From: CAYFUT01 sp964346395
GTDB taxonomy: Bacteria > Bacillota > Halanaerobiia > Halobacteroidales > Halobacteroidaceae
Reading direction: 5' to 3'
Assembly: GCA_964346395.1 (NCBI GenBank)
Contig: CAYFUT010000064.1
Location: 1 to 15,345 of the forward strand
Length of the DNA: 15,345 nt
Shown: positions 1-7,353 of the stretch, one piece after another
How the letters are laid out: each line of letters starts with the position of its first letter
Numbering within the stretch: the first letter of the stretch is position 1
The notes under the pieces: model-generated
The model's database searches: none
Seen by the model: the letters and a program-made list of their open reading frames with translations, nothing else
What the model was told of the DNA's origin: nothing
Made by a program: the position numbers and the translations under genes

Positions 1-1655
1 TCAGCATGCTGTAAAGTTGTTTCCGTTAAACTACCATCTAACATACGGGCCAACTCTTTTTTGCGCTGTTCTTGATTAAGCGGAAATAGATCTACAAAAG
101 TAGTTTCTGCTTCTACTTTCTTCTCAATTAAATAATGATGATCCGCCTGAGAAGCAATCTGCGGCAGATGAGTAATACATAATACCTGATAATTAGCAGC
201 TAACTCCGTCAATTTCTGAGCCACCAGTTTAGCAACTCGACCGCCAATCCCGGCATCTATTTCATCGAAAACGAGCGTAGATAGCTGGTCAAGTTCAGCT
301 GTAATCGTCTTGAGTGCCAACATTACCCGCGATAATTCTCCGCCCGAAGCTATTTCAGCCAGCGGCTTTAAATCAGAACCAGGATTAGGAGCAAATAAAA
401 ATTCTATTTTATCAATCCCCAACTGACTAAACTCTTCTCGCTGCTGAAACTTCACTTTGAACTCAGCTTGAGTAATAGCTAAATCAGCCAATTCATCGAC
501 AACTTTAGCTGCAAAATCAGCAGCTATTTCCTGCCGCAGAGAAGATAATTTTTTAGCCTGCTTACAGTATTCTGCTTCTAATTCATCAATTTCAGCTGTT
601 AACTCTTGTTTTCGCTGCTTGCTGTTTTTTAAAGTTGTTAATTCTTCTTTAATCTCATCTCGATAAGTAAGGATTTCTTTTATATTATCTCCATATTTAC
701 GTTTTAAATTATTAATTTCGTTTAATTTTTCTTCTACAGCTGTCAATTTCTGCGGATTAAGTTCAATCCGATCCTGATAATCACGCAATTTATAAGCAAC
801 ATCTTCTAACTGATAATTAGTTTCCCGCAGCTGCTCAGCTATCTCTTCTAGCTCTTCGTCTAAATCAGACATTTTATCTATCTGCTTAACAAATTGACTA
901 ATTTTATCTATTATTGCTGACTGTTGAAAATCACTCTCATAAAGTTGAGTGTAAACATCCCCCAAGGTTTCACTTAGTTCCTCAGCATTACCCAACTTTT
1001 TCCGCTTAGCCCGCAGTTCCTCTTCTTCTCCTATTTCCAACTCGGCTGATTCAATTTCATCAAGTTGAAATTCAAGTAAATCTATCCGGCGTTCCCGTTC
1101 CTTTTCACTCTGATTTAATTCTGTTAACCGCTGCTTTTTTTCTTGTAACTTATGATATAAATCCTTAACCTTCTGTTTTAAATCAGCAGCTTCTTCTCCT
1201 CCTAATTCGTCTATAATTGCTAACTGATCAACAGAAGATAACAACTTTTGGTACTCATGCTGCGCATGAACATCAATCAAATATTGACTCAATTTCCGGG
1301 TTGTTTCCAGGTTAACAATCCGGCCGTTAATCCGTGACTTATTATTAGTAGTATGACTGATTTCTCGAGTCAAAATTAAATTATTATCCGCTGATAATTC
1401 AATCCCCAATTCTTCTGCTTTCTCTTCAATTAAAGGATTATTACTAATATCAAAGCAGGCTTCAATAATTGCTTTCTCCTTGCCCGACCGAATAAAATCA
1501 GTCGAAGCTCGTCCACCCAGCAGCATATCCAAAGCTCGGGTAATAATCGATTTTCCAGCTCCCGTTTCCCCCGATAAAATATTCAGCCCGGTAGTTAACT
1601 CCAGTTCAGCTGCATCAATAACAGCAAAATTCTTGACCATTAAGTTGGATAACAC
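1..1655 (-). CDS. recN: DNA repair protein RecN (3' end cut by window edge)
   Basis: RecN is an SMC-like ATPase that acts in the cytoplasm at DNA double-strand breaks. About 551 residues are visible. The N-terminal ABC half has the Walker A motif GETGAGKS (residues 29-36). The middle is a long Glu/Lys/Leu-rich coiled coil. The C-terminal half has the signature SGGELSRVMLALK and the Walker B stretch VFDEIDAGIGG (about 462-472), then CITHLPQIAS. The reading frame is open to base 3, ending LTETTLQHA, close to the usual RecN C-terminus, so only a few residues lie outside the window. I chose the GTG start at 1655 because it gives the family-typical MLSNLMVKNFAVID and has AAGGAG 11 nt upstream; the ATG at 1640 would remove the first strand. 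It is the last visible gene of the folD operon, 15 nt after argR. Confidence 0.95.
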   Translation of the reverse strand, partial: MLSNLMVKNFAVIDAAELELTTGLNILSGETGAGKSIITRALDMLLGGRASTDFIRSGKEKAIIEACFDISNNPLIEEKAEELGIELSADNNLILTREISHTTNNKSRINGRIVNLETTRKLSQYLIDVHAQHEYQKLLSSVDQLAIIDELGGEEAADLKQKVKDLYHKLQEKKQRLTELNQSEKERERRIDLLEFQLDEIESAELEIGEEEELRAKRKKLGNAEELSETLGDVYTQLYESDFQQSAIIDKISQFVKQIDKMSDLDEELEEIAEQLRETNYQLEDVAYKLRDYQDRIELNPQKLTAVEEKLNEINNLKRKYGDNIKEILTYRDEIKEELTTLKNSKQRKQELTAEIDELEAEYCKQAKKLSSLRQEIAADFAAKVVDELADLAITQAEFKVKFQQREEFSQLGIDKIEFLFAPNPGSDLKPLAEIASGGELSRVMLALKTITAELDQLSTLVFDEIDAGIGGRVAKLVAQKLTELAANYQVLCITHLPQIASQADHHYLIEKKVEAETTFVDLFPLNQEQRKKELARMLDGSLTETTLQHA

Positions 1656-1670
1656 AATCTCTCACGCTCC

Positions 1671-2126
1671 TTAAGTTCTTAGTTCCTCCAGACGTGTTTT
1701 AACCGCTTCTACCTTTTCCTGTGGCTTAACTACCAGTAAAATAGTATCATCACCAGCAATCGTCCCAATTACATTATCCAGTTCACTATTATCAATTAAA
1801 GAAGCAATTCCCTGAGCAGTACCCGGCAAAGTGCTAATTACAATCAAATTTTCACTATAATCAAGCTCCGTCACTGAATCCTCAAACATCCGCTTCAAGC
1901 GGCTTTGAATATTTACTTTTTCTTTATGATCCGGCGGTAGCGAATACTTATAACCTCCCGTCTGCATTGGCACCTTAATCAGCCCCAACTGCTTAATATC
2001 TCTAGATACCGTAGCCTGAGTAACCTCAATTCCTGCTTCCTGTAAGCAGTCTGCTAACTCCTTTTGGGTCTGAATATCTTTTTCTCTTACTAGTTCAATA
2101 ATTTTTAACTGCCGTTTGCTTTTCAC
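1671..2126 (-). CDS. argR: Arginine repressor ArgR
   Basis: ArgR is the arginine-sensing DNA-binding repressor/activator of arginine biosynthesis and catabolism genes. The 151-residue length is normal. Residues 1-65 form the winged-helix domain with the recognition stretch ATVSRDIKQLGL (38-49). Residues 80-151 form the hexamerisation and arginine-binding domain, including TLPGTAQGIA (99-108) and GTIAGDDTIL (121-130), whose Asp pair contacts arginine in the family. The start is GTG at 2126, preceded by a perfect GAGGAGG 7 nt upstream. The gene begins 16 nt after nadK stops and lies 15 nt before recN. The nadK-argR-recN order is common in Clostridia and Bacilli, so the position alone does not show that ArgR regulates this operon. 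No ARG box was recognised here. Confidence 0.96.
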   Translation of the reverse strand: MKSKRQLKIIELVREKDIQTQKELADCLQEAGIEVTQATVSRDIKQLGLIKVPMQTGGYKYSLPPDHKEKVNIQSRLKRMFEDSVTELDYSENLIVISTLPGTAQGIASLIDNSELDNVIGTIAGDDTILLVVKPQEKVEAVKTRLEELRT

Positions 2127-2142
2127 TATTAGTCCTCCTCAT

Positions 2143-3000
2143 TTAAAATTCGTTCTCCTTCAATCTACTCCGCAACACCCGATAAAAATTATAACCGTCT
2201 AATTTAATCAGATGAGTTACCAATTCTGCTTTAGTAACTTTAATCGTATCGTCAGGCATTATTTCTAAGTTCTCTTGACCGTCCACCGTTAACATTATAT
2301 TACGGTGATCCGCTTCTACCTGAATAGTAATTTCTTCATCCTTATTGACTACAATAGACCGCGAATGTAAAGTATGAGGGCAAATAGGAGTAATAATCAG
2401 AGAATCTAACCGCGGACTAACAATTGGCCCGCCCGCTGATAAAGAATAAGCAGTAGAACCAGTAGGACAAGCAACAATTAAACCATCAGCTGGATAAGTA
2501 GTCAAATATTCTCCATCCACAATCGTTTCTAACTTAATCAAACGCGAAAAGTTCCCCTTATTAATTACCAAATCATTAACTGCCCGTACTTGATTAACTA
2601 CCTCTCCTTCTCTAATTACTTTTCCTTCCAGCATCATGCGGTCTTCAATCATATATTTGTCATTTAATAACTGCTCTAGGCCTGCTTCTAATTCTTCAAT
2701 ATCAACATCAGTTAAAAATCCCAGCCGCCCGAGATTAATACCTAAAATTGCTACCTCACTAGCAGCAAAATTACGGGCTACCTTCAGTAAAGTTCCATCA
2801 CCGCCCATAACAATGATAACTTCCACTTCCCGAGCCAACTCATAGTAAGGAACCGTTTCTACTTCACATTCTAAAACTTCAGCACTTGCTTCCGTAAGAA
2901 CATAATCCTGATCCCGAGCTTCCAGCAAACCACACAATCTGCGTAAAATATTAGGGACTTTTTCTTTTTCATTATTCACTATTAAGCCGATTTTATCCAC
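2143..3000 (-). CDS. nadK: NAD kinase (ATP/polyphosphate-NAD kinase)
   Basis: NadK phosphorylates NAD to NADP in the cytoplasm. From the chosen start the protein has 285 residues, in the normal range. The active-site motif GGDGT is at 66-70, the NAD-contacting ND follows in AVNDLVI (140-146), and the second signature, from YPADGLIVACPTGSTAYS to SAGGP, spans about 169-192. A longer frame from a TTG at 3015 is possible. The GTG at 3000 is much better: GGGGAGG lies 6 nt upstream, inside the would-be N-terminal extension, and the protein then begins MDKIGLIVNN as in relatives. About 265 bp separate it from tlyA, a long gap for this operon, and that gap carries dispersed repeats. No separate promoter was convincing, so read-through from upstream is assumed. 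Confidence 0.96.
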   Translation of the reverse strand: MDKIGLIVNNEKEKVPNILRRLCGLLEARDQDYVLTEASAEVLECEVETVPYYELAREVEVIIVMGGDGTLLKVARNFAASEVAILGINLGRLGFLTDVDIEELEAGLEQLLNDKYMIEDRMMLEGKVIREGEVVNQVRAVNDLVINKGNFSRLIKLETIVDGEYLTTYPADGLIVACPTGSTAYSLSAGGPIVSPRLDSLIITPICPHTLHSRSIVVNKDEEITIQVEADHRNIMLTVDGQENLEIMPDDTIKVTKAELVTHLIKLDGYNFYRVLRSRLKENEF

Positions 3001-3021
3001 AAAATCCCTCCCCAAAATTAC

Positions 3022-3040
3022 AGTTTACAATTGACAATTA
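3022..3040. repeat. Short dispersed repeat, copy 1 (AGTTTACAATTGACAATTA)
   Basis: This AT-rich sequence just upstream of nadK matches the stretch at 5969-5994 upstream of dxs. The only differences are one base and a 7-nt tandem insertion (TAGTTGA) in the other copy. A shorter inverted relative lies at 6081-6094. All copies seen fall in intergenic gaps of the operon. This looks like a small genome-wide repeat family, but from one window that is inference. The rest of the 3001-3265 gap shows an imperfect hairpin (3215-3238, AAAACCA/TGGTTTT) without a T-tract, and no gene. Confidence 0.6.
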
Positions 3041-3242
3041 TAAATCAAAGTCGTATAATCCTTTGCTGTAAGCTATTTTAAAGGTATTAATTTTCAATTT
3101 TAAAGTTGCACTTTATATTTATAAAAAAATATACATTAAGTTAACGCACATGACCTAAGTATACGTTCCCAATTAGTTTAGTGTTCAAGTAAGTTGGAAA
3201 TTAAGTTTCGGGGTAAAACCACTACAACCATTGGTTTTCCGA

Positions 3243-3271
3243 GTTGCTCAACCTCAATCTCAACTTCAAGC
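3243..3271. repeat. TTGAG-type short dispersed repeat at the tlyA 3' end
   Basis: On the minus strand this reads as successive TTGAG-like units (TTGAAGTTGAGATTGAGG and on). It resembles the units in the inverted repeat at 7252-7337 between xseA and xseB, where both arms carry GAGATTAAGG-type sequence. It overlaps the tlyA stop codon. The similarity is approximate and was judged by eye. Confidence 0.45.
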
Positions 3272-4081
3272 TTTTAAATCCCAATGGGCTTCACTAACTA
3301 CTTGCTCTATTTCAGTTTTCCAGTCAATATCTGATTCAGTTTGCTGACAAGTAAAATGTGCCAAATACTCAATGTTGTGTCCTTTCCCGCCGGTAATAGG
3401 AGAATAAGAGATAGCCAGCGGAGTTAATTCTATATCTTGACTAAAGTCTATTATTTTCTGAATTACTTGTTTATGTATTTCCGGATCAGTAACTACTCCT
3501 TGATTATTAACCTGCTCGGGGCCGGCTTCAAATTGAGGCTTAATTAACGTTATCACTTCCGCCTCCTGCTGCAGCACTTTTTTTAGCGCCGGCAGGATTT
3601 TAGTCAACGAAATAAAAGCTACATCTACAGTACCGATATCCCCAAATTCAGCAATATCATCTGCTTCTAAATAACGAGCATTAGTATTTTCCCTACAGAC
3701 TACCCGATCATCACTTCTTAACTTCCAGGCTAATTGATTATAGCCTACATCTATAGCATATACTTTTTGAGCCCCATTCTGCAGAGCACAATCGGTAAAG
3801 CCGCCTGTAGAAGCTCCTATATCAACCAATATCTTATCTTGTACTGATAAGTCAAATATTTCTAAAGCCTTCTCTAATTTCAATCCGCCGCGGCTAACAT
3901 ACGGGTGCAGTTCTCCTTTTACCCTAATATCTGCTTCTTTATCTATTTTAGTACCTGCTTTATCAACTAATTGATCATTGACATATACTTCCCCCGCCAT
4001 AATAGCTCGTTTCGCCTTAGACCGACTGGGAAAGTAGTCTCTTTCTCGTAAAAGTATATCTAACCGCTCTTTATCTGCCAT
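3266..4081 (-). CDS. tlyA: TlyA-family 2'-O-methyltransferase (S4 plus FtsJ-like domain)
   Basis: TlyA proteins methylate ribose 2'-OH groups of rRNA using S-adenosylmethionine; the old name is hemolysin A. The 271-residue protein has an S4 RNA-binding domain at about 5-65 (LDILLRERDYFPSRSKAKRAI onward). The linker has VSRGGLKLEKAL (62-73). The Rossmann-type methyltransferase domain follows, with the SAM motif VDIGASTGGFTD (86-97), YAIDVGYNQL (108-117) and LIKPQFEAGPE further on. The ATG start at 4081 has GGAGGG 5 nt upstream, within the last codons of dxs; the two genes are 1 nt apart, suggesting translational coupling. Which rRNA position is modified cannot be read from the sequence. The gene's place between dxs and nadK is conserved in Clostridia. 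Confidence 0.94.
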   Translation of the reverse strand: MADKERLDILLRERDYFPSRSKAKRAIMAGEVYVNDQLVDKAGTKIDKEADIRVKGELHPYVSRGGLKLEKALEIFDLSVQDKILVDIGASTGGFTDCALQNGAQKVYAIDVGYNQLAWKLRSDDRVVCRENTNARYLEADDIAEFGDIGTVDVAFISLTKILPALKKVLQQEAEVITLIKPQFEAGPEQVNNQGVVTDPEIHKQVIQKIIDFSQDIELTPLAISYSPITGGKGHNIEYLAHFTCQQTESDIDWKTEIEQVVSEAHWDLKA

Positions 4082-4082
4082 A

Positions 4083-5948
4083 TTATCCCTCCACTATTGT
4101 CAGAACTTGTTCCTTAATTCCCTGCTTATCAAGCCCGTATTTAGCCTTTAATTTTTCTTGAGCCCCATGTTCAATGAACTTATCCGGCAGTCCTAAGCGA
4201 TATAGTTCAGCATCGACTTGCTGATCAGTAATTAATTCACTAACTGCACTCCCAAAACCGCCCTGTAAAATATGATCTTCAACCGTTAATAACCAGTCCT
4301 GCTCCGCTGCTAACTCAAGAATTAACTCTTCATCAAGCGGTTTCACAAAGCGGGCATTGACTACTGTTAAATCAATACCTTCTGCCGCTAATTCTTCCGC
4401 TGCTCTTAAAGCAGGGTGCACTAAAGCTCCAATTGCTAAAATTACACCTTGGTTCCCAGTCCGCAGTTCTTCAGCTCGGCCAATTTCTAAACTAGCTGCC
4501 GGAGTTGATTCCACTCCTTCTACTTCGCCGCGCGGATAGCGGAATGCTATCGGCCCTGCCTCATATTCAGCAGCAGTTTTCACCATCGATTGCAGTTCTG
4601 CTTCATCCTTCGGCGCCATAACTATCATGTTAGGTAAATGCCGTAAATAAGCAAAATCAAATACGCCGTGGTGCGTCGATCCATCGCGGCCGACAAGTCC
4701 GCTGCGGTCCAAAGCAAATTTCACTGGTGCTTCTTGCAGACATACATCATGTAATACTTGATCGTAAGCCCTTTGGAGAAAGGTTGAATAAATGGTTACA
4801 AACGGTTTTGCCCCGTTTAATGCTAACCCGGTACTAAAAGTTACCGCATGCTGCTCAGCAATCCCCACATCATAAAAGCGATCCGGGAATTTCTGTTTAA
4901 ATTCTCCTAAACATTTGGGCATTGCTGCCGTAATAGCTACAATCTCCTCATCTTTCGCTCCCAACTCAGTTAATTGTTCAGCATAAGCTTGCGTATAAGT
5001 GATTTTTTCTTTCTTACTTTTACTTTTTCCCGTCCGAATATTAAATGCTCCCACTCCATGATAAGAAGTCGGATCCTTTTCCGCTGGAGGATAGCCTTTT
5101 CCTTTTTTCGTAACAGTATGAATCAATACTGGACCTCCATGCTGTTGAGCATCTTTTATATGAGTCTGTAGAGCTTCTAAATCATGACCATCGATGGGAC
5201 CTAAATAGGTAAAACCTAGTTTTTCAAATAAAATTCCCGAAACTACCAGATATTTAACAGCATCTTTGACCCGCCCTAAGGTCTGTAAAATCCGCTCTCC
5301 TACCGCCGGAATATTATTCAAGATCTTCTCCAGTTCCTGCTTAGCCTGATGTAAATGAGGATTAACCCTTAATTTATCTAAATGATTGGATACTGCTCCA
5401 ACATTTTCTGAAATAGACATTTCATTATCATTGAGGACTACAATTAAATCTTTATTTAAATGGCCGGCATGATTTAAAGCCTCAAAAGCCATTCCTGCCG
5501 TTAAAGCCCCATCACCTATTACTGCTGCTATCGTTTCGTTCGTATTCTGTAAGTCCCGTTGGGCAGCCATTCCTAAAGCTGCCGAAATGGAAGTACTAGT
5601 GTGGCCTACATCCAGATGGTCATATTCACTTTCCTCCCGTTTGGGAAACCCACTTAATCCTCCCCGCTGCCGAATGGTTTCAAACTCTTCTCTCCGGCCA
5701 GTAATTATCTTATGCGCATAAGCTTGATGGCCTACATCCCAGATGATTTTATCTTGAGGGGTGTTGAGAGCCGTATGTAATGCTAAAGTAATTTCTACTG
5801 CTCCTAAAGAAGAAGCTAAATGCCCGCCAGTTTTAGACAAAGTAATAATAATTTCTTGCCGAATTTCTTCAGTCAACTTATTCAATTCAGCAGCCGATAA
5901 TGACGATAAATCCGCAGGAGACTTTATCCGATCAAGAAGTTTACTCAT
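4083..5948 (-). CDS. dxs: 1-deoxy-D-xylulose-5-phosphate synthase
   Basis: DXS condenses pyruvate and glyceraldehyde-3-phosphate in a TPP-dependent reaction, the first step of the non-mevalonate isoprenoid pathway. The 621-residue length is normal. Visible features are GGHLASSLG (41-49, active-site His43), DVGHQAYAHKI (71-81), the TPP/Mg motif GDGALTAG (145-152) with LNDNEMSI (172-179), GPIDGHD (250-256), IAEQHAVT (363-370, catalytic Glu365) and DRSGLVGRDGSTHHG in the transketolase pyrimidine domain. The stretch just before the IAEQHA region (AAMPKCLGEF) differs from the common AAMPxGTGL form. The ATG has AAGGGTGG a few bases upstream. It follows ispA with a 148-bp gap carrying short repeats, and it supplies precursors to the same pathway that ispA uses. 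Confidence 0.97.
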   Translation of the reverse strand: MSKLLDRIKSPADLSSLSAAELNKLTEEIRQEIIITLSKTGGHLASSLGAVEITLALHTALNTPQDKIIWDVGHQAYAHKIITGRREEFETIRQRGGLSGFPKREESEYDHLDVGHTSTSISAALGMAAQRDLQNTNETIAAVIGDGALTAGMAFEALNHAGHLNKDLIVVLNDNEMSISENVGAVSNHLDKLRVNPHLHQAKQELEKILNNIPAVGERILQTLGRVKDAVKYLVVSGILFEKLGFTYLGPIDGHDLEALQTHIKDAQQHGGPVLIHTVTKKGKGYPPAEKDPTSYHGVGAFNIRTGKSKSKKEKITYTQAYAEQLTELGAKDEEIVAITAAMPKCLGEFKQKFPDRFYDVGIAEQHAVTFSTGLALNGAKPFVTIYSTFLQRAYDQVLHDVCLQEAPVKFALDRSGLVGRDGSTHHGVFDFAYLRHLPNMIVMAPKDEAELQSMVKTAAEYEAGPIAFRYPRGEVEGVESTPAASLEIGRAEELRTGNQGVILAIGALVHPALRAAEELAAEGIDLTVVNARFVKPLDEELILELAAEQDWLLTVEDHILQGGFGSAVSELITDQQVDAELYRLGLPDKFIEHGAQEKLKAKYGLDKQGIKEQVLTIVEG

Positions 5949-5968
5949 AATATACCACCCTTAAATAA

Positions 5969-5994
5969 AGTTTACAGTTGATAGTTGACAATTA
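5969..5994. repeat. Short dispersed repeat, copy 2, upstream of dxs
   Basis: It shares AGTTTACA-TTGA and TTGACAATTA with 3022-3040, plus an internal tandem of AGTTGAT/AGTTGAC. An inverted partner at 6081-6094 (TAATTGTAAATTGT) could pair with it, bracketing about 126 bp of the dxs-ispA gap like the ends of a small non-coding repeat element. No coding sequence lies inside. Confidence 0.55.
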
Positions 5995-6080
5995 AAACAA
6001 AAGATAAAATAAGACTCATAAACGTTAACTTAAATCAAATTTTACTAATTTAAATCAAGAAATTATAAGGAGTTGCCCTC

Positions 6081-6094
6081 TAATTGTAAATTGT
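6081..6094. repeat. Short dispersed repeat, inverted partial copy
   Basis: The reverse complement, ACAATTTACAATTA, resembles the other two copies. It lies 2 nt from the ispA stop codon and faces the copy at 5969-5994, so the pair could form the imperfect ends of a miniature element. Confidence 0.4.
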
Positions 6095-6096
6095 TT

Positions 6097-6981
6097 TTAG
6101 TATTCTCGCTCCACCACATAATCTGCTAACTCCTTCAACAGCTCAGATTCTTCTCCAAAAATTGCTAACGCCTCTTTAGCTTCCCGACAGAGATCAGCAG
6201 CCATTTTTTTAGATTCTTCCAGGCCATAAAGAGCCGGAAAAGTAGTCTTATCCTGGTTTTGGTCGCTGCCTACATTCTTCCCTAACTTTTCCTGATCTCC
6301 TTCAATATCCAGTACATCATCAACTATCTGAAAAGAAAATCCTAATTTTTCTGCATAAGTAGTTAAGGCGGCTAATTCCTCTTGCTCTGCTCCAGCTAGA
6401 ATAGCTCCCAGACGCACAGAAGCTTTTAATAGAGCACCCGTCTTATGCTGGTGAATATAATTCAGCTCTTCCTTGCTTATCTCTCTATTTTCTGCTTCTA
6501 TATCAGCTACCTGACCGCCGATCATTCCCTCATTCCCAGCTGCCTCGGCCAACTCTTGTGTTGCCTGCAAAACTCGTTCTGCTGGTAAGTAATCAAGATC
6601 TGCCATTATCTCAAATCCTAAAGTTAACAGAGCATCCCCAGCTAAAACAGCCATCCCCGTTCCAAACTGTTTATGATTAGCCGGCTGACCCCGCCGCAGA
6701 TCATCATCATCCATACAGGGTAAATCATCATGGATTAAAGAATAATTATGAATTAATTCTACCGCACAAGCAGCCGGCAGCACTTCTTCTTCCTTACCTC
6801 CTACTAAGTCAGCCGCTGTTAACGTTAAAATCGGCCGCAGCCTTTTGCCGCCGGCTAACACACTATAGTGCATTGACTGCTGTAATTGAGCCGCCTGATC
6901 GTCTTCTTTAGAAGGCAGATAATCTGCTAGGGCTTGATTAATTACGTCTGCTTTTTCAGCAATTACCTGTTTTATTTCCAT
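6097..6981 (-). CDS. ispA: Polyprenyl synthetase, farnesyl/geranylgeranyl diphosphate synthase
   Basis: This enzyme condenses isopentenyl diphosphate with dimethylallyl or geranyl diphosphate to give C15 (possibly C20) prenyl diphosphate for quinones and undecaprenyl carriers. The 294-residue protein has GGKRLRP (44-50), the first Asp-rich motif DDLPCMDDDD with LRRG (85-98), GNEGMIGGQVADI (149-161), HKTG (179-182) and the second Asp-rich motif DDVLDIEGD (221-229). The two-residue insertion in the first Asp motif is typical of bacterial (type II) FPP synthases. Chain length is not certain from sequence. The ATG at 6981 is 2 nt after xseB ends, with GAGG 8 nt upstream. It lies two genes from folD's exonuclease partners and just upstream of dxs, as in many Firmicutes. 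Confidence 0.95.
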   Translation of the reverse strand: MEIKQVIAEKADVINQALADYLPSKEDDQAAQLQQSMHYSVLAGGKRLRPILTLTAADLVGGKEEEVLPAACAVELIHNYSLIHDDLPCMDDDDLRRGQPANHKQFGTGMAVLAGDALLTLGFEIMADLDYLPAERVLQATQELAEAAGNEGMIGGQVADIEAENREISKEELNYIHQHKTGALLKASVRLGAILAGAEQEELAALTTYAEKLGFSFQIVDDVLDIEGDQEKLGKNVGSDQNQDKTTFPALYGLEESKKMAADLCREAKEALAIFGEESELLKELADYVVEREY

Positions 6982-6983
6982 TG

Positions 6984-7229
6984 CTATTCCTCACTTTCCC
7001 GCTCTAAACTATAAGGTTCTACTTCAATTTCATCCGCTTCTTGCTTGATAATTTCTATTTTTTCTTCTGCTTGGTCTAATTTATTAGCACAAAATTTAGC
7101 CAATTTAACCCCTGATTCAAATTCTTCCAGCGCTTCCTGCAGCGATAAATTCTCGCTTTCAAGTTTGCTAATTGTTTCTTCTAATTGATCTACCGCTGTT
7201 TCAAATGATAATTCCTCCTGTTGACTCAT
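6984..7229 (-). CDS. xseB: Exodeoxyribonuclease VII small subunit
   Basis: XseB binds the large subunit XseA; together they degrade single-stranded DNA to oligonucleotides. The 81-residue protein is mostly helical and acidic, with the family pattern LSFETAVDQLEETISKLE (residues 7-24), SLQEALEEFESGVKL and a Lys/Glu-rich tail. I place the start at the ATG at 7229. A TTG at 7238 is in frame but lies directly against the AAAGGAG ribosome binding site, which sits 9 nt upstream of the ATG. It is separated from xseA by 124 bp containing an inverted repeat, an unusually long gap for this gene pair, and is followed 2 nt later by ispA. Confidence 0.94.
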   Translation of the reverse strand: MSQQEELSFETAVDQLEETISKLESENLSLQEALEEFESGVKLAKFCANKLDQAEEKIEIIKQEADEIEVEPYSLERESEE

Positions 7230-7251
7230 AAAACTCAACTCCTTTGGAAGT

Positions 7252-7337
7252 CTGAGATTAAGGCTGAGTTTGAGTAAACCATTGCTTCTGCTGCTTTACA
7301 GGCTGCTCAGCCTCAACCTTAATCTCAAACTCAATAA
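7252..7337. repeat. Imperfect inverted repeat between xseA and xseB
   Basis: The left arm (about 7252-7280) and right arm (about 7305-7337) are roughly 28 nt and complementary with several mismatches. Both carry the GAGATTAAGG/CCTTAATCTC core. GTAAA/TTTAC at the inner ends closes a loop of about 16 nt. As RNA this would fold into a long hairpin between xseA and xseB. There is no clean T-tract, so I do not call it a terminator. Candidate roles are a repeat-element remnant or an mRNA-processing hairpin. Confidence 0.55.
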
Positions 7338-7353
7338 AGTTAACACCTAAGAA

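Noticed and set aside
3001..3015. A five-codon N-terminal extension of nadK from a TTG start at 3015
   Set aside because: The extension is itself the GGGGAGG ribosome binding site of the GTG at 3000, and relatives start at the MDKIGLIVN position.
3215..3238. AAAACCA/TGGTTTT hairpin as a terminator between tlyA and nadK
   Set aside because: It has a short stem, a 10-nt loop and no T-tract on the minus strand, and the downstream genes need read-through.
7230..7238. A TTG start for xseB
   Set aside because: It lies directly against the AAAGGAG site with no spacing; the ATG at 7229 has a normal 9-nt spacing.
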